Origin: Culex pipiens pallens
Taxonomy: Eukaryota; Arthropoda; Insecta; Diptera; Culicidae
Assembly: GCF_016801865.2 (NCBI RefSeq)
Contig: NC_068938.1
Coordinates: 75,729,316 to 75,793,315, forward strand
Direction: 5' to 3'
Length of the DNA stretch: 64,000 nucleotides
The position numbers were made by a program, and so were the translations under genes. The notes under the pieces are model-generated. The model did not search any database. It saw only the letters and a program-made list of their open reading frames with translations, and had not been told where the DNA came from. Below, one piece after another: positions 24,827 to 37,450 of this stretch; within the stretch, counting starts at the first letter, position 1; each line of letters opens with the position of its first letter.

Positions 24827-25044
24827 CAGAAAAAAATAATGTAAATTTGGAAGCTGTAATTTGGGAAGGTTGAATATTACCTCTTTTATGATGTAATTTT
24901 ACCTCAATTTCGACTGAAAAAGTGACATTACACCAGAAAAGTGGTAAAGTTACACATTTCCAGAGGTAAAATTACAACTTTTTTTCTGACATAAAAGATA
25001 AACCCCTTCCCAGATGTAATATTACCATGATTTTTTTTTCTGTG
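24827..25044. mobile_element. CACAGAAAA-family MITE, third copy
   Basis: The left end CAGAAAAAAAT is slightly eroded; the right end is TTTTTTTTTCTGTG. TA lies at 24825-24826 and 25045-25046. GGTTGAATATTACCTCTTTT is shared with 22100-22328. It sits about 26 bp from the end of the element at 23701-24798. Confidence 0.75.
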
Positions 25045-26121
25045 TATTCTCAAAACAAATACCCTTTTCTTATAGACATGATAATAATAATGCAATAGAA
25101 GTTTTGTTATTTTTCATGATTCAAAAACATACCGTGCGATTTTCGTAGTACCCCGTATCAGTAGAACCCCGTTCACACTGATCATTTCATTCACATTGCT
25201 GGTTTGGGATTTAGCGAAAAGTATAATCAACAAAAACTTCCAAAAAAATTTGTACCAGCCTTATGTATTTGTTCGATTTTTGCGTTCTTGAACAAAATTC
25301 TCAAAAACAACATCTAATCATGCGTTTCAATACAAAATGTTAATTGAACAACAAAAAATCTAGTAATTGGGTCCTAAAATTAAGCTTAAATTTGTGATAT
25401 TATTGTTCACAAGAAAAATAAGCTTTACTAAGTACAATGACCCTTTGAACGACTGCAAAGGATTTAAAATGGATTTTTAATTCAATTCCTAAAAATTCAC
25501 TTCACGGCCCTTCTTGGCAGAAAAGCTACTACTTGACAGCTCGATCCAGGGGGGGCATAGTTGATCCATCGAAAAAATGTTGTCTTGTCAATAACTTTTT
25601 TTTGCATAAAAAAAGTTATCATAAATGGTTTTTAATCGTGTTTCTTACCGTTGTTCATAAAAATTGACAAAGGGCTTTACTACTCAATTTACAACATTTA
25701 ATCAACAGCATACCCGAAAAAGCTGTTTGTTCGGTAAAATCGAGGAAGAAAATAACTGTTAGTCATGGAAAAAGGCTTTAGCGAAAATGATGATTAGGAG
25801 ATATGCAAATTCGAGTAATTTTAAATTAAAATAAACGGCAATTGGCGTAAGTGTCACTTCGGGGAAATGGCATTCGGGGAAATGGCCGATTAGGGGAAAT
25901 GGCCGATTAGGGGAAATGGCATTCGGGGATATAGCCGATTAGGGGAAATGATATTCGGGGAAATGGCATTCGGGGATGTGGCTGATTAGGGGAAGTGGTA
26001 TTCGGGGATGTGACCAATTAGGGGAAATGATTTTCGGGGAAATGGCATTCGGGGAAATGTCATTCGGAGAAATGAGCTAGACCCCCATACAGTTTTGGCA
26101 ACTGTCCTTACAAAAATGGTA

Positions 26122-26567
26122 CCGTAAACTGGAGCGACTTTGATAGCCCGGGGTGACATTGATATAAATTTGATTTGGCCACTAATTTTGATACATCAAA
26201 TGTAACAGTCACAATTTTGCATATATGTTCGATGATAAGCTATCCCTTAATGATTACATGCACAAAATTCTCAAAAATGTTAAGTTATTAATTTGACGGG
26301 CATTTGAAAAACCTTTGTGGGTCTCGTGGCGCAGGGGTAGCGGCTTCGGCTGCCGATCCCGATGATGCTATGAGACGCGGGTTCGATTCCCGCCTTATCC
26401 ACTGAGCTTCTATCGGATGGTGAAGTAAAACGTCGGTCCCGGTTTCTCCTGTCTCGTCAGAGGCGCTGGAGCAGAAATCCCACGTTAGAGGAAGGCCATG
26501 CCCCGGGGGGCGTAGTGCCAATAGTTTCGTTTTTTGAAAAACCTTTCAAAGTCACCTCAGTTTACGG
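26122..26567. mobile_element. TA-flanked MITE, host of a SINE
   Basis: The ends are CCGTAAACTGGAGCGACTTT and AAAGTCACCTCAGTTTACGG, flanked by TA at 26120-26121 and 26568-26569. It interrupts the diverged repeat arm and is itself interrupted by the SINE at 26318-26532. Confidence 0.85.
26318..26532 (+). mobile_element. tRNA-derived SINE with 14-bp TSD
   Basis: A perfect 14-bp duplication (TTTGAAAAACCTTT) at 26304-26317 and 26533-26546 proves insertion by retrotransposition. The head has an A-box-like TGGCGCAGGGGTAGCGG and a perfect B-box GGTTCGATTCC, separated by a long variable-arm-like segment, as in class II tRNAs. The tRNA-unrelated body is GC-rich, and the tail is T-rich rather than A-rich. 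The related head at 45553 shows it is a family. Confidence 0.9.
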
Positions 26568-27173
26568 TACATAAATATTCGAAAATCTGTAACTTTTCAA
26601 GAAAATTGTAGGTATTCATGAAGAATATCAGGAAAAAAAAAACAGGGCAAGAATTTTTTCGCCGATTTTAAAATTAACTTTATTTTCAAAAACTTAAATT
26701 TCCAAAAATCGCATTATTATTTTTTAATTTGTCGATGTGTTTTAGGTGACAAAAACCGCAACTTTTGAACCATAGAGAAGTACGGATAAAAATTTTGCCA
26801 CCGGGCTATGTTTTTTTTTTTAATAAAATATAGAATTTTTAGAATTTTTTTTTTTTTGACTTCGGCATTTATGTATAATCAAATTTGCAATCGAAAAGTA
26901 CTTCAAAATTTGTCGATAAAATGGACCATTTTAAAGATGTAAACACTGAAATTAAATTTTCACTCTAAAATTCCCGTTTTTTGATTTTTTTAAAATAGTT
27001 TTAAATAGTGATTGTCCATTCCTGAAAATATTGTTTTCGAAAAGTTCAGAAAATTTTCAATAGAGTTTCCTGAGAGAAATTAAAAAACAAATTTTTTTTT
27101 TAATTTTCAAAATATTTTTTTCAAAAAGAACAATACATTTCTGGATGAGATGTTTGGATGATACATATCAAAC

Positions 27174-27372
27174 TTCTCCATGACCTACTGGATAGCATTT
27201 ATGCTTACTAATCCAAAGGACGTGGGATCGAACCCAGCATCGAGTGACTTTTTAGTTCATATTCAGCATTTCAAGTTGCTATGTTCTTAACTTTCTCGTT
27301 GGGAGCAGATGGGAATCGAATCCAGAACCGTTCGCTTACAAAGCGAACACCGCAATTAGACAGTCACGGTTA
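27174..27372. repeat. Two opposed tRNA-derived relics
   Basis: On the plus strand, 27174-27245 has a D-arm-like ACTGGATAGCA and a T-arm GTGGGATCGAACCCAGC. On the minus strand, 27298-27372 has an anticodon-like stem GTTCGC/GCGAAC around loop TTTGTAA (Thr-like TGT) and a GGATTCGATTCCC T-arm. Neither forms a complete acceptor stem, so I read them as SINE or pseudo-tRNA remnants. Confidence 0.5.
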
Positions 27373-27518
27373 CTCTTTGAATGTTTTTAGAATTATTGTT
27401 AGAAAAAGTAAGTGCTAATGTTTTTTTTTTAAATTCATGTTATTTTTCAGTAAGATACTTATTTTTCTGAAAACTGCTTTTTGTTTATGGCTCTGCCTTC
27501 TTGTTTCACCTTTTAAAC

Positions 27519-28683
27519 CAGGCCTGTCCAACGTGGCCCTTGAAGCCATTTCATCCGGCCCACGACGGCTTTTCAAAATAGTTCTATGACCGGCCCTTCA
27601 TAAAATATTCAATAAATAAATTGAGTGTCTAAATTGAAAAAAAAAAATATATCTTGAAGTCAATTTTTCAGATAATATAACAAAAAATGTATTTGTTTAT
27701 TTTGTTTTTGACATACAATGTTGCTGATGCAACGTTTGTTAGGATTAGTTAGGCCTTTGTATTTTTTGAAATAATTTTATTTCACATCTGAACATGTTTT
27801 ATGTTTTAATTCAATTTCAATATTGATGTTATCAGAATTAATTATAAACTTGAAAAATATGCAAAAAGATTGCAAAAGACACTTAATTCTAATTTCTTAA
27901 AGTATTGGCTGTTTTTATTTCTAATTCAATTGTTTCTTTTTTGAGGATTTTGATTAATTATTATTTTTTTTCAGAGCAACTTTTCAGTGATAAAGTTTTG
28001 CTGGGAAAAAGCTTAAAAGGCAAATTAATTATATTGAAAATAAAGATCGCTGCAAATATTTAAAAAACAATCTAAAGAAGTTAAGAAATCAGATAGCATT
28101 TTTTTTGATAATCTTCAATAATTCTTAGAAATTTGAAGAATGACGAATCAGATATTTATTTTGTTTACACTTTTTTTAAATTTCACGTCTTAAAAAAAAT
28201 TTGAAATGTTTTTTAAAATATTTGAATAAAGGTGCACAACAACTCAAATATTGTTTTTTCGTAGAGAAGATTTGAATCCAAATTTCGTTTTAATAAATTT
28301 TATCTTGTCTCGTTGATTTTTCAAACTTGTATAAAAACTTGCAACGACGAAATTTTTATATTTTTTTAAGTTAACGATGACAGGGAATTCAAAATCAATC
28401 GACAAAAACAATTACAATACAATTTTGTCCAAAACAAAATAAAAGTTAATCAAATAAACACATCTTTGAAAGTAATCTTTGTATTTCTTTCTTCAAAACA
28501 AATTATTTAAATCTTATTTGCAACACTTGTTTATGTATTTGTTTACTTTAACTAACCTATTAAAATAAATTTTATGAAAAATAATGTTTACTGTTTTTTA
28601 CTTTCACCAACATTAGTTCTGGCCCACCTCTGCTTTAGAAAAATCAGATCTGTCCCGCAGGGCCTAAAGGTTGGGCACCACTG
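27519..28683. mobile_element. hAT-type non-autonomous element, 8-bp TSD (copy 1)
   Basis: It starts CAGGCCTGTCCAACG and ends GGTTGGGCACCACTG. TTTTAAAC flanks it exactly at 27511-27518 and 28684-28691. It is homologous over most of its length to 57937-59083. CAGGGGTGCCCAACC-type ends are classic for hAT. The interior is AT-rich and has no transposase. Confidence 0.93.
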
Positions 28684-28691
28684 TTTTAAAC

Positions 28692-29110
28692 AATCTTTGA
28701 TTAATGAAATAATCAATTTTGCAGATTATGCATTTTATGAACTAAGGCAAAATTGGCTTTCCCATCATTTCTGAATGTTTCATCACTAAATATAAAAAAA
28801 ATGTCTGAAAAAGAAGTTCACTAACGGGTGCCACGATATCTCAAAATTGTATGGCCTAAATTGGCTGAAATTCATTGTGAGAATCTCAACATGAATTTCT
28901 TGTGCATGACGAAGCTGAATTTCATATCGCTTCTTAAAATTTCACTCAGGTCTATTATTTTCATTTTCATTGTGCGAAAAAGTGATTTTTGGTATAATTT
29001 TTTAAACTATTATTTTAAATCTATTGTTATGCACATGAGACTCACTTGACACTTGACGGTTTTTTAGCTAGTTCTCTTCAAATTGTCTTATCTTAGTCAG
29101 TTTTTGACTT
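28692..29110. other. AT-rich stretch
   Basis: I see nothing beyond short ORFs without features. Confidence 0.5.
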
Positions 29111-29556
29111 CCCGAGCAGACGAAAATAACTTGGGAATAACATTTTTTGATATTTGAAAATACTAGGAAAATAATATTTTATGTTATATATAACAAGATT
29201 TGTTATTAGTCGTTATGATTTTTTGTTATTGGATTGTTATTGTAATAACAGACAAATAACACTTTTAGTTATTCTTCGAACAAATCTTTGTTATTATTTT
29301 TTGTTATTTTAACAACTAATCCGATCATCTCAATAACAGTTGGAGGTATTCTTCCATAACCAAAAATGTTATTCCAAAGTTGTTTTGGCTTTCAACCAAT
29401 ATCAGACCAATAACAAATTTTGTTATGATTACATAAACTGTTATTAAAATCTTATGCATAAATGGATTTTTCAAGAAGATTCCATAACACTTTCTGTTAT
29501 TTTAACAGTATTTGTTATTGAAATGGCATGAATTTCGTTATTACCGTCTGCCCGGG
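29111..29556. mobile_element. MITE with CCCGAGCAGACG ends and TTATT-rich interior
   Basis: CCCGAGCAGACGAAAATAAC on the left mirrors GTTATTACCGTCTGCCCGGG on the right. More than twenty GTTATT or AATAAC words fill the interior in both orientations, so the whole element could fold on itself. No clear TSD was found. Confidence 0.75.
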
Positions 29557-32121
29557 TTGGAAGTTTTTGATCTTTCAGAAAAGATTTTAAAGTATCCTAA
29601 TGCGAGCTTATGAAAACACTTCGTAATCGGTCAAATAACTCGTTGAAAGTTCATTACTTCAATAATTTTACAAATCTCAAAACCATCAAAAAGCTCCTCC
29701 AAACTGCATGCCTCCGAACCCGCTGCAAGCAATTTCCAGAACAAATGACCTTTTTCGGACCTGGGGGGGGGGGGGGGAAGAAGCTTGTTCTGGGCGGCCC
29801 TTATCATTATTATTGACCAGGCCGAAGCAAATCCTGCACAAAATGTTTATTTCCTATAATATATTCTCGCCACCCGAGGATAAACCCCCTTCTCGGCGCG
29901 GCAATCCGGCATGTTAAAGGTCGATCAATCCCCGGTCATAAAGCATTTTGTCATGCTCTCGAACACCCCGGTGGACGGTGGGTTTAACCCTTGGTTTGTC
30001 AAACATTTGTCATAATCGGAGCTTGCGCCAGAGCTGGGCATCATTAGTCCTGGTGCATTGAATTTCAGTCACACTTACACAGTAAAAAACATATGTTGTT
30101 GCATTTTGTTTGTAAATTACTCCATAAAAATTTTGTTTCCAAATTTTTTTAAAGTTTTTTTTTAAGTTTCAGTGAAAAAATCATTTTTTTGACTTTATAG
30201 TACACCTCGGTTTGAGGTTAGAAACGGCTTAGAAATTGACCCAGCTGGACGTTCCAACTCGTGCCACGTTGTTCTCGCGTGCCGCAAATGATTAATGTTG
30301 CATAATTCCCGGCAAATTAATTCTAGATTGCGATAAGGGATGAAAATGAGGGGGTTTATCGGCCATAAGAGGTCCTCCTCTCCCTCTTTCCCCTTGTCAG
30401 GTTGTAGTTTATGGCTGACGTTTGAAAGTTTGCTCCTAGCTGAGCCTGCGACGGCGGTGAAAGTGGACCAACGCCATGCCAGGAAAGTGATTTGATTGAT
30501 TTAATTGGCTGTCGGGGTGCATTAAACATGTCGTCCGTAAACATGCGATGCGTTGTTGATGGCTTACGCGTACGCCAAGGTGACATGTAAAAAAATGAGT
30601 AAGACGTCACAACTTGGTTGTGACATGTTGTAGATTGGATTTTGGTTCAAAACTATTAGCAGTAGTGAAAATTGTCATTTGATAAGATATTTTTTTAATA
30701 AAATTTGTTAATAATAATACTCCAAGCATAACTAAACACAATTTGATTCAAAAATTTAAGCAAATAAAAAAACAGCTCTCTATCCATGGTCCTAATTTGA
30801 AACACAAAGAACGGTTCAGAACCACTTCTGCTTCCAGACCGTTGCGCCCAGCAATAACGAATACAAATGAATTTTAACTGTAACTGCCAAATTAACCATG
30901 ACCCCCGCGCTTAACTTTGCTCATGTCTGAACCACCCCTAAAAAGGGGAGGAGGACATCAACCATCAGCTCTCAAATAATCGAAATTAGCCTAGCGCCAT
31001 CTCTTGAAAGCACACACACACACTCAGACAGTTAGACACACTTATTTGCCAACACTAATTTATGCAAATGGCAATCCCACCGAGAGCACCCACTTAGTCT
31101 CCCCGAGACCAAACAATTCTAAAATCAATTTTCCGCGGGGTGACTTCAACCCAATTTTCCCATCCCCAAGCTCGAGCGTCTCGGTTAGGGGAGTGTGGGG
31201 CAAAGCGGTTCTAAACGACAAAACAATTCCTTTCTCCCAGCCCCTGAAACACACACAGACAAAGTGTTTTCTTGGTTGTCTTTGTAATGTTCTTCTGTAG
31301 TCCCTGGTAAAAGTTTAACGTGAAAGTACTGTAAAGCTTCGTTAGAATTTATAGCAATATTTTGAAGTATTTCACATTTTACCTTAAGAAAACAATACAA
31401 TTAACTAATTAACAGTAAATTCTATAGTAGTTTATGGTTTCTTTATGGTAACAAGGCCAAACATCGTCACTTTTCTCTAATCGGGACTCCCACCCCGACC
31501 ACAGAACAATAGCACATTATCTTGAGGGGCTGAGCAGCTGCTGGATGCTGCTTATTCCGATTCGGATGTCCTTGTTTGGAATGGTTACGCCGAGTGTGGC
31601 GTCAGACAGTGTCTTGTTTTACCCGCCACCACTCCCTGGCCATCTTCTGGCAACACACAGACCAAACACTTTCGTGTAGGATAGGATTGTGCCGTATGCC
31701 CGCACCCAAGAAACTGTTGGAGTGAGACATTGAACTTCTAATGTGTCTTCTGCTGGTAGATTTGGGAGGTGGAATTTGGGGTGGGGTTTTGGATGGATCT
31801 GGAAGGGGATGCATAAACGATCACAGACACTTGGCAGCCAGAAAACAAAATGAGGAGTTTAAGACGACGAGACGCCACTAGTAAGAGATGCGGCAGGGAT
31901 CTTCAGTACCAGTCACAAAATTTGGGTTGGGGCTTGGTATTCGATGGGTAATATGTTGTATGCAAAAAGATTAAGCTGATCACTAATATTTTTTATAACT
32001 CGCATTGCAAACTATCTAGTATCGATCAAAAAATTGAGAAATGTTTTAAATTTAGATTTCATAACATAAAAAAACTCATGCATGTTCGTTTTTAACAACA
32101 GGGTCAATTTAATAACTTTGA
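29557..32121. other. Non-coding stretch
   Basis: No gene is supported. A G tract lies at 29762-29777. The higher-GC part (30380-31830) opens short ORFs on both strands with no shared signal. Confidence 0.45.
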
Positions 32122-32132
32122 AGATGTTTTGT

Positions 32133-32373
32133 CCCGCCCGTGTGGATCAATCGGACCGCGCACTGGACTCACAATCCAGAGGTTCGAATCCCGCGGCGGG
32201 CGCTCTAAAATTCTTTGTGTAAATATGAGAATTCGGCGCCGTCGCTCCGTGCCATACTTTCATACACTTAGGAGCCCAGGGCGGCGAAGTCCTTGTAGAT
32301 AAAAAGGAAGACACTAGTGGTTGGTACTAGCAATGGTGGCCGACAGCTATAAAGTCAACTTTGTTTTTTTTTT
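32133..32373 (+). mobile_element. tRNA-derived SINE with 11-bp TSD
   Basis: AGATGTTTTGT is duplicated at 32122-32132 and 32374-32384. The head has a clean anticodon-arm hairpin CTGGA/TCCAG with loop CTCACAA (CAC, Val-like) and a perfect B-box GGTTCGAATCC. The acceptor and T stems do not pair fully, so it is not a functional tRNA. A 170-bp unrelated body ends in a T-tract. Confidence 0.9.
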
Positions 32374-32384
32374 AGATGTTTTGT

Positions 32385-35300
32385 TTTAGAGATCTGCTAT
32401 AATTTTTCACATTAAAAAAAATATTTTTCCTGTTTATATTTCTTTAAACAACCGAATGTCTAATCTTTGAAGTATTTGAAGCAATTAATTCTAATTCTTT
32501 TGAAAAACATATTTTAGAAATGGTATATCTTGTTCATGACTTAAGCTGGCTATAAAATAAATTTATGTGCAAAAAAAAAATCTTTTTTAAGCTGGAAATA
32601 AATATTTGTAAGTAAATAAACTGCTTTCACAGTTAAACCTTGAGAATTTATACATAAACGTTTTCGAAAAACAATATTTTTTTGAAAAAGAAATCTGTTT
32701 CGCGCTATTCTATTTTATGTTATTTTGCGCTATTCTATTTTATATTCGGAAATTCTGAATAATTTAAGGGGTATTTTTTAGAGAATTGTTTTATTATTAT
32801 TGGATTTTTCTTACCAATACCTAAATGTTTGTCAAAGATTCAAAATAGACCACAAAAAAAGTCTCTGGATACATTTTTAAAATTATTAATACATTTGTGT
32901 ATGGACTCCTGAAAAAAAATATTCTGATTTGCATAAATGAGCAAATGATTCAAATTGTCACTTTTAACATAAAGAACGTACCCGCTTCGTACTCCCAATT
33001 TTTTTGCCACTAAAAAAATCAAATTGAATTATTTAGCTCGTAGAGTATTTAACAGTAAAATAATTATTCTCAGGCCATTGCAAATTTTACATTTAATTTA
33101 TGTCCCATTCAAAAATTCTCAAAAAGGGGGCAAAAAAATATTGCTGAAAATTGAAACTATGGATATAAAAAAACTCGAACCAAGAATTGTAATCCTATTA
33201 AAATATATTTTTACCTTTTTTTTTTGTATTCAATCAAATAGGAAACTTGTGGTCCCTTTTAAAATTTTGAATTTTGGGACTACAGATTGAAAGAAGACTC
33301 AAAACTGTTGGAAAGAATATATATCATTTATTTATTGATATTTTGCAAATTTTCGGTAGAAGCATAGCTGTACTAATGTATAATAGCAAATTTTATTTTA
33401 GGTTTTTGTCTATATATATATTATATAATGCATTTTGTGATACTTGTTGGTTCAACATTTTGAAAGTTAAACGGTACATTTGAATTTAGCTTTTATTTTT
33501 TTTTTTTTGCCCAGGGACAAGAACTTTGAATAAAATTTGTACCAGCCTTTTTATAAAAATATTGTTATAATAAAATCAAATTCAGAAAAAAAATCACTAA
33601 AATATATGAACTGTTCCCTACAAAATCAGAATTGTTTAAAAAAAATCTCAGCTATTTTTATACTGAAATTTAAATATATAATCCAATTTTGATTTTTCAA
33701 GATTTCTAAAATTTCACAACATTTTTGCAAATTTTTTGCTTGTTTTTCGATAAATGTTATATTTTTTTTGCAATTTAAAAAATACTTTATAAAAGAAAAG
33801 AACTCCTGCAATACATAATATCGTAAAGCTGAAAAAATGTATCTAATTTTTTTACTTTGTTTACTGATTGATGAGATAGAGCCTTTTGAAGTTTTTTATG
33901 TAATATAAATGTTTATCAGTATTACTTAAAAAGCCCCCATTTTTTACACCAGCTAAATCTTGAAAAATATTCAGTTTTCAATGTTCTAAAATACTAATTT
34001 TCTGCTCTTATCTATAAAAAATATTTAAAAATTTTAGAATCGAGAGTAATGATATTTAAAAGAGCTTAAAACATTGTTTGAACAATTTAAAATGTTGGGC
34101 ATTATTTTTAAATTTGGAGTTGAACAGATTTTCAAATACGCACGTGCCCATATTATATGACAATACCGCAAAATGATTTGGACATTGTATGGAAAAACTT
34201 ATGTTTATGAAAATTTGGCAACACAGCCAAATTAAATCATGCGCTAAAGCTATAATGATCGCAAATTTGGTGATTTAATACATGATATATTATCCAATAT
34301 TAATATATTATCGAAAATAAAACATTCTTTAAAATGTTTTATGCAAGACCAAGTTGCACAACATATTTTAAACCAAAATTTCGCTTGAAGTTACCAGTGG
34401 AATGACAAAAAAACCCTAACCAAATTTTCAAAATATTTTGCTTGTTCACGAGAAAGCTGCTTAATTTTTAATGTATTTAACAAACACTTGATTAATCATT
34501 TATAAAAAATGATTCTAAAACCAAAAGTTAGGCTTTTTTTCATTTTTATGGAAATTCTGTTCCTTATTTTTTTTAAATCATTTGGATAATTGGTCGATTA
34601 ACCAGCATTTATTCTTAAAGATATCAGAAGCTTTTTGATTGAAATTTGAATGCATTGCTAAAATCCACTAAATTCTGTGCCGTTTTCTTAAAACAAATCA
34701 CAATTTATTCACCACCACCACACCACCAAAGCATAAGCCTTGGTTTGTTTGAGTGTGTACGAATTGATTTCCCTTTTCTCCTCCTATGGGGGGTTACCCC
34801 ACCTCCACCCCCTCTTTCCACATGTCTTCACTGCTGCTGCTGCGCTAAAAATTAGCATAATCGGAGAATGGGAAAAACTTTTCGCGAGTCTTTTCCCTCA
34901 TCTTTCCCCTCTCCCCTTTGAAAAAGGCGCTGAGTTCAGCCTCCAAGGAGCCACCGCGCAAGGACCCAGCTCTCGATGGCAGAGGAGCCAAAGATTTAGA
35001 AAGTGTTTCTCGAAGGAAGAGGACTTTGTCACTTTGCGCCGTTCCAGCAGTCGTCGTCCGTTCGGTCGTCTTGGTATTTGCCAAGCTGCGTCCCCAAAGA
35101 GGAGGAGCTTTTTTTTTCTTCTCTTGTCTGGCTGGTCTCCCTTCGTTTCTTTCCACGCTAATTTTCGGAGCAATCGCACGATTTAATAGCAAACTTGTTC
35201 ATTGCCGATTAAATTATCTCCCTCCAGAGGGGAATTGTCGCTGCATGGCGGTGAGAAGCTTGGGAGGATTCGATAGGGGAGCAGTGTAGATTTTGGACGT

Positions 35301-37448
35301 TTGATAGATTTGTTTTTTTTATCTTGTATTTTATAATTTATTTTGTTTAATTTTGTACAATTTACAATTGCAATAAAAAATTGCGATAATCTCATTTTCT
35401 TTTGTTTTTTTTTTAAGAAAGAAAAAGCGTTCAATTAAGGCTAAAAATTTTAATTATTTGAAGTTTTTCTATGATTTTTTGAAATGCAGAATAAACGGGT
35501 ATGACAATCATTCAACGCAGTTGATAAATTGCCAATATTCAAATATTCGCATCTGTATCCAAAGTTTCAATTATTATATTTTATGAATTTCTGAGAACGT
35601 CTAAGATAAAAGAATCATAATTTTTCAAACTTGGAGAAGATTAGATTTTGTTAAACTTAGTTAAAAATGAACACTTTTAAAGCACTTTTAAAGTTTTTTT
35701 AGGGTTCAAGGAAATCAACCATGTTTGAACCTTTCGATTCCCGGAAAATTTTATTTTCAAAATATTGAAGCAAATCAATATGAATCTAGTAAAAAAAATA
35801 CACTTTTCTACTCCAAAAATTGCATTTATTATGTTTAAGGAATGAACTGCACTAATTTTTCATATACACACTTGGGAGTTAAACCATTTGGACCAGTCTA
35901 TATATTTTGAACAAAATTAAAGACCGAAATTTTGATGCTTACTTTTGAATGCGGACAAATTTGGTTGGTCGGTTACATTATGAAGTTTGTTCTATTCATT
36001 AAAAAAGCCATATTGAAATTCCATTAAACAAATCCCTAATTTGCCAATTTAGAAAGTGTAAAATTACATTTGAAAAAAAACTGTTCACCAATTGTAATTT
36101 AGATATTTTTCGGGTATCTGTGTACTATGCATTAAGAATCCTACAGAAATCAAAACACGACAGTTTTGTGCTCAAAAAAGCTTAAGAAATAATTATGTGT
36201 TTGTGGTTTCGTAAAGCATTATTGTTTCATTGATACTTAATTGTAATTAGATTCATTCAAATGTGGTAAATTAGTAAAATTCCTTTAGAAATACTGGCAC
36301 CATACCACACATATTTTTTTCAAAAAAAAACCTATTCAATTTTGCATCTATACAAATTGTTGTACCAAAGTTAGGCTAAAAGTAGATTTTTTATACAAAT
36401 ATTTCGTTTAGATTTCAAAAATCAATCGCGAGATTATAATCTTTGTTACTATATATTATATTCCAAAGACGTTCTCAAAGTTATCACCATTTTTTTTTAT
36501 TTACGTAATTTCAACAAATTTGTACATGACCTACGGAAATAAGTTTTATATGATTTAACAAATTAGCAAAAAATATTATTGGATGTCGACTGATTTTTTT
36601 TTAAATGAGATGATCAAGTTATTTTATCCGCAATAAATTCAATAGGGAGTAAATTGGCTTGTTAAATGTTTACATCTCATTTAAATTAAATTTTGGATTT
36701 GTTTGTTTTTTTTTTTGTGACATTTTAAAATGGGAAGAATATTTGTTTAAATCAATCCATTTGCCTCAAATTGTTTCAAAATTGAAAAATTATATCTTAC
36801 AAGCCTAACCCGACAAACTTCGTCTTGTCTTTTTTTCGATTCTTGACGTTTTAGCTTGTTTGCTTATTCAGCCTCCTATGATCAAAATTTGATTTTACAT
36901 AACTTTTCCCCTACAATCTGCAGATTTTTCGGAATCGGTTCCAGAGTGGCCAAAGTTGTCACTTTTTGGCGTAAGAACCTTCCTTGGACTTATACGAACC
37001 CAACGCAACAAAGAGCACCTCGATTCGACGCTCCGTATTGAACTGATTCGCGTTCGAACAAAACCGTCGAATTTTTTTTATATATTTAGATAGATAGATA
37101 ATCTTAAATTTCTGAAAAAAAAACTATATGAAATTTAAATTCAAAACCTTACATAAATACTCAAGTACAATTACTGAATAACCAAATTGTTTGACAAACT
37201 GTTTTGTTTCACTCCGTTCAGCAACAAGTTGATTTTTTTTAAAGTCTCGATTATACTTAACCATGGACTTAACAAAACCTTATAAACATTTATTATGAAG
37301 TTTTTAAATTAATATTACAATGATCGAAAACTATACATAAATTTCTCACTAAAAAACTTTTAAATCACATTAAAAAACTTCTGAAATCAGATTACTAGAT
37401 CCACCTTCACGTACATGTCTCCTTTATAAATAATAAAGTTTGGTGAAG
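32385..37448. other. Long AT-rich stretch with one element pair
   Basis: No gene is supported. 33074-33549 is listed separately. The GC-richer block 34690-35290 opens overlapping ORFs on both strands with no domains. 36840-37070 has a short ORF with no recognisable family and may be repeat-derived. Confidence 0.45.
33074..33549. mobile_element. Probable GGCC-family TIR element
   Basis: The left end GGCCATTGCAAATTTTA then TTTATGTCCC is mirrored by the reverse complement of the right end (GGCTGGTACAAATTTTA then AAAGTTCTTGTCCC). It is related to 6884-7091. No exact TSD is visible. Confidence 0.5.
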
Positions 37449-37450
37449 TA

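Larger units (their letters stand above)
22820..26084. mobile_element. Foldback element with minisatellite inverted ends and 9-bp TSD
   Basis: CCATACAGT is duplicated exactly at 22811-22819 and 26085-26093. Both ends begin with a TCTA...CATTTCYCCGAA pattern. About 270 bp of short units based on CCCCGAATGCCATTT and CCCCTAATNGTCCAT on the left are mirrored by about 235 bp of ATTCGGGGAAATGGC and GATTAGGGGAAATGGC units on the right (25852-26084). Drosophila FB elements have this layout and a 9-bp TSD; Mutator elements also make 9-bp TSDs. No transposase was found. The interior holds several nested MITEs. Confidence 0.85.
22728..27125 (+). repeat. Diverged single arm of the 4.1-6.0 kb repeat, split by two insertions
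   Basis: The parts at 22728-22810, 26094-26121 and 26568-27125 align in order with the left arm near 4108-4800. Shared landmarks are GCAATTCTCTA, CTCAAACTTTGTGG, the CCATACA...GTCC block, and further on ATAAATATTCGAAAA and CCGCAACTTTTGA. Two elements interrupt it (22820-26084 and 26122-26567). Only one arm is seen, so this copy is not palindromic. Confidence 0.7.

Noticed and set aside
22826..26084. CRISPR-like or telomere-like array of CCCCGAAT units
   Set aside because: The units are contiguous without unique spacers, occur as opposed blocks at the two ends of a TSD-flanked element, and the genome is eukaryotic. An internal telomere relic does not explain the inversion or the 9-bp TSD.
32133..32205. 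Functional tRNA gene
   Set aside because: B-box and anticodon arm are good, but acceptor and T stems do not pair, and it is the head of a TSD-flanked SINE.
34740..35289. Possible gene with ORFs of 93-148 residues
   Set aside because: ORFs are open on both strands in four frames with no shared family, good start context or splice partner.
36840..37070. Short ORF in a GC-richer patch as an exon
   Set aside because: No family recognised and no splice-consistent neighbours. The segment looks like interspersed repeat DNA, but I could not bound it.
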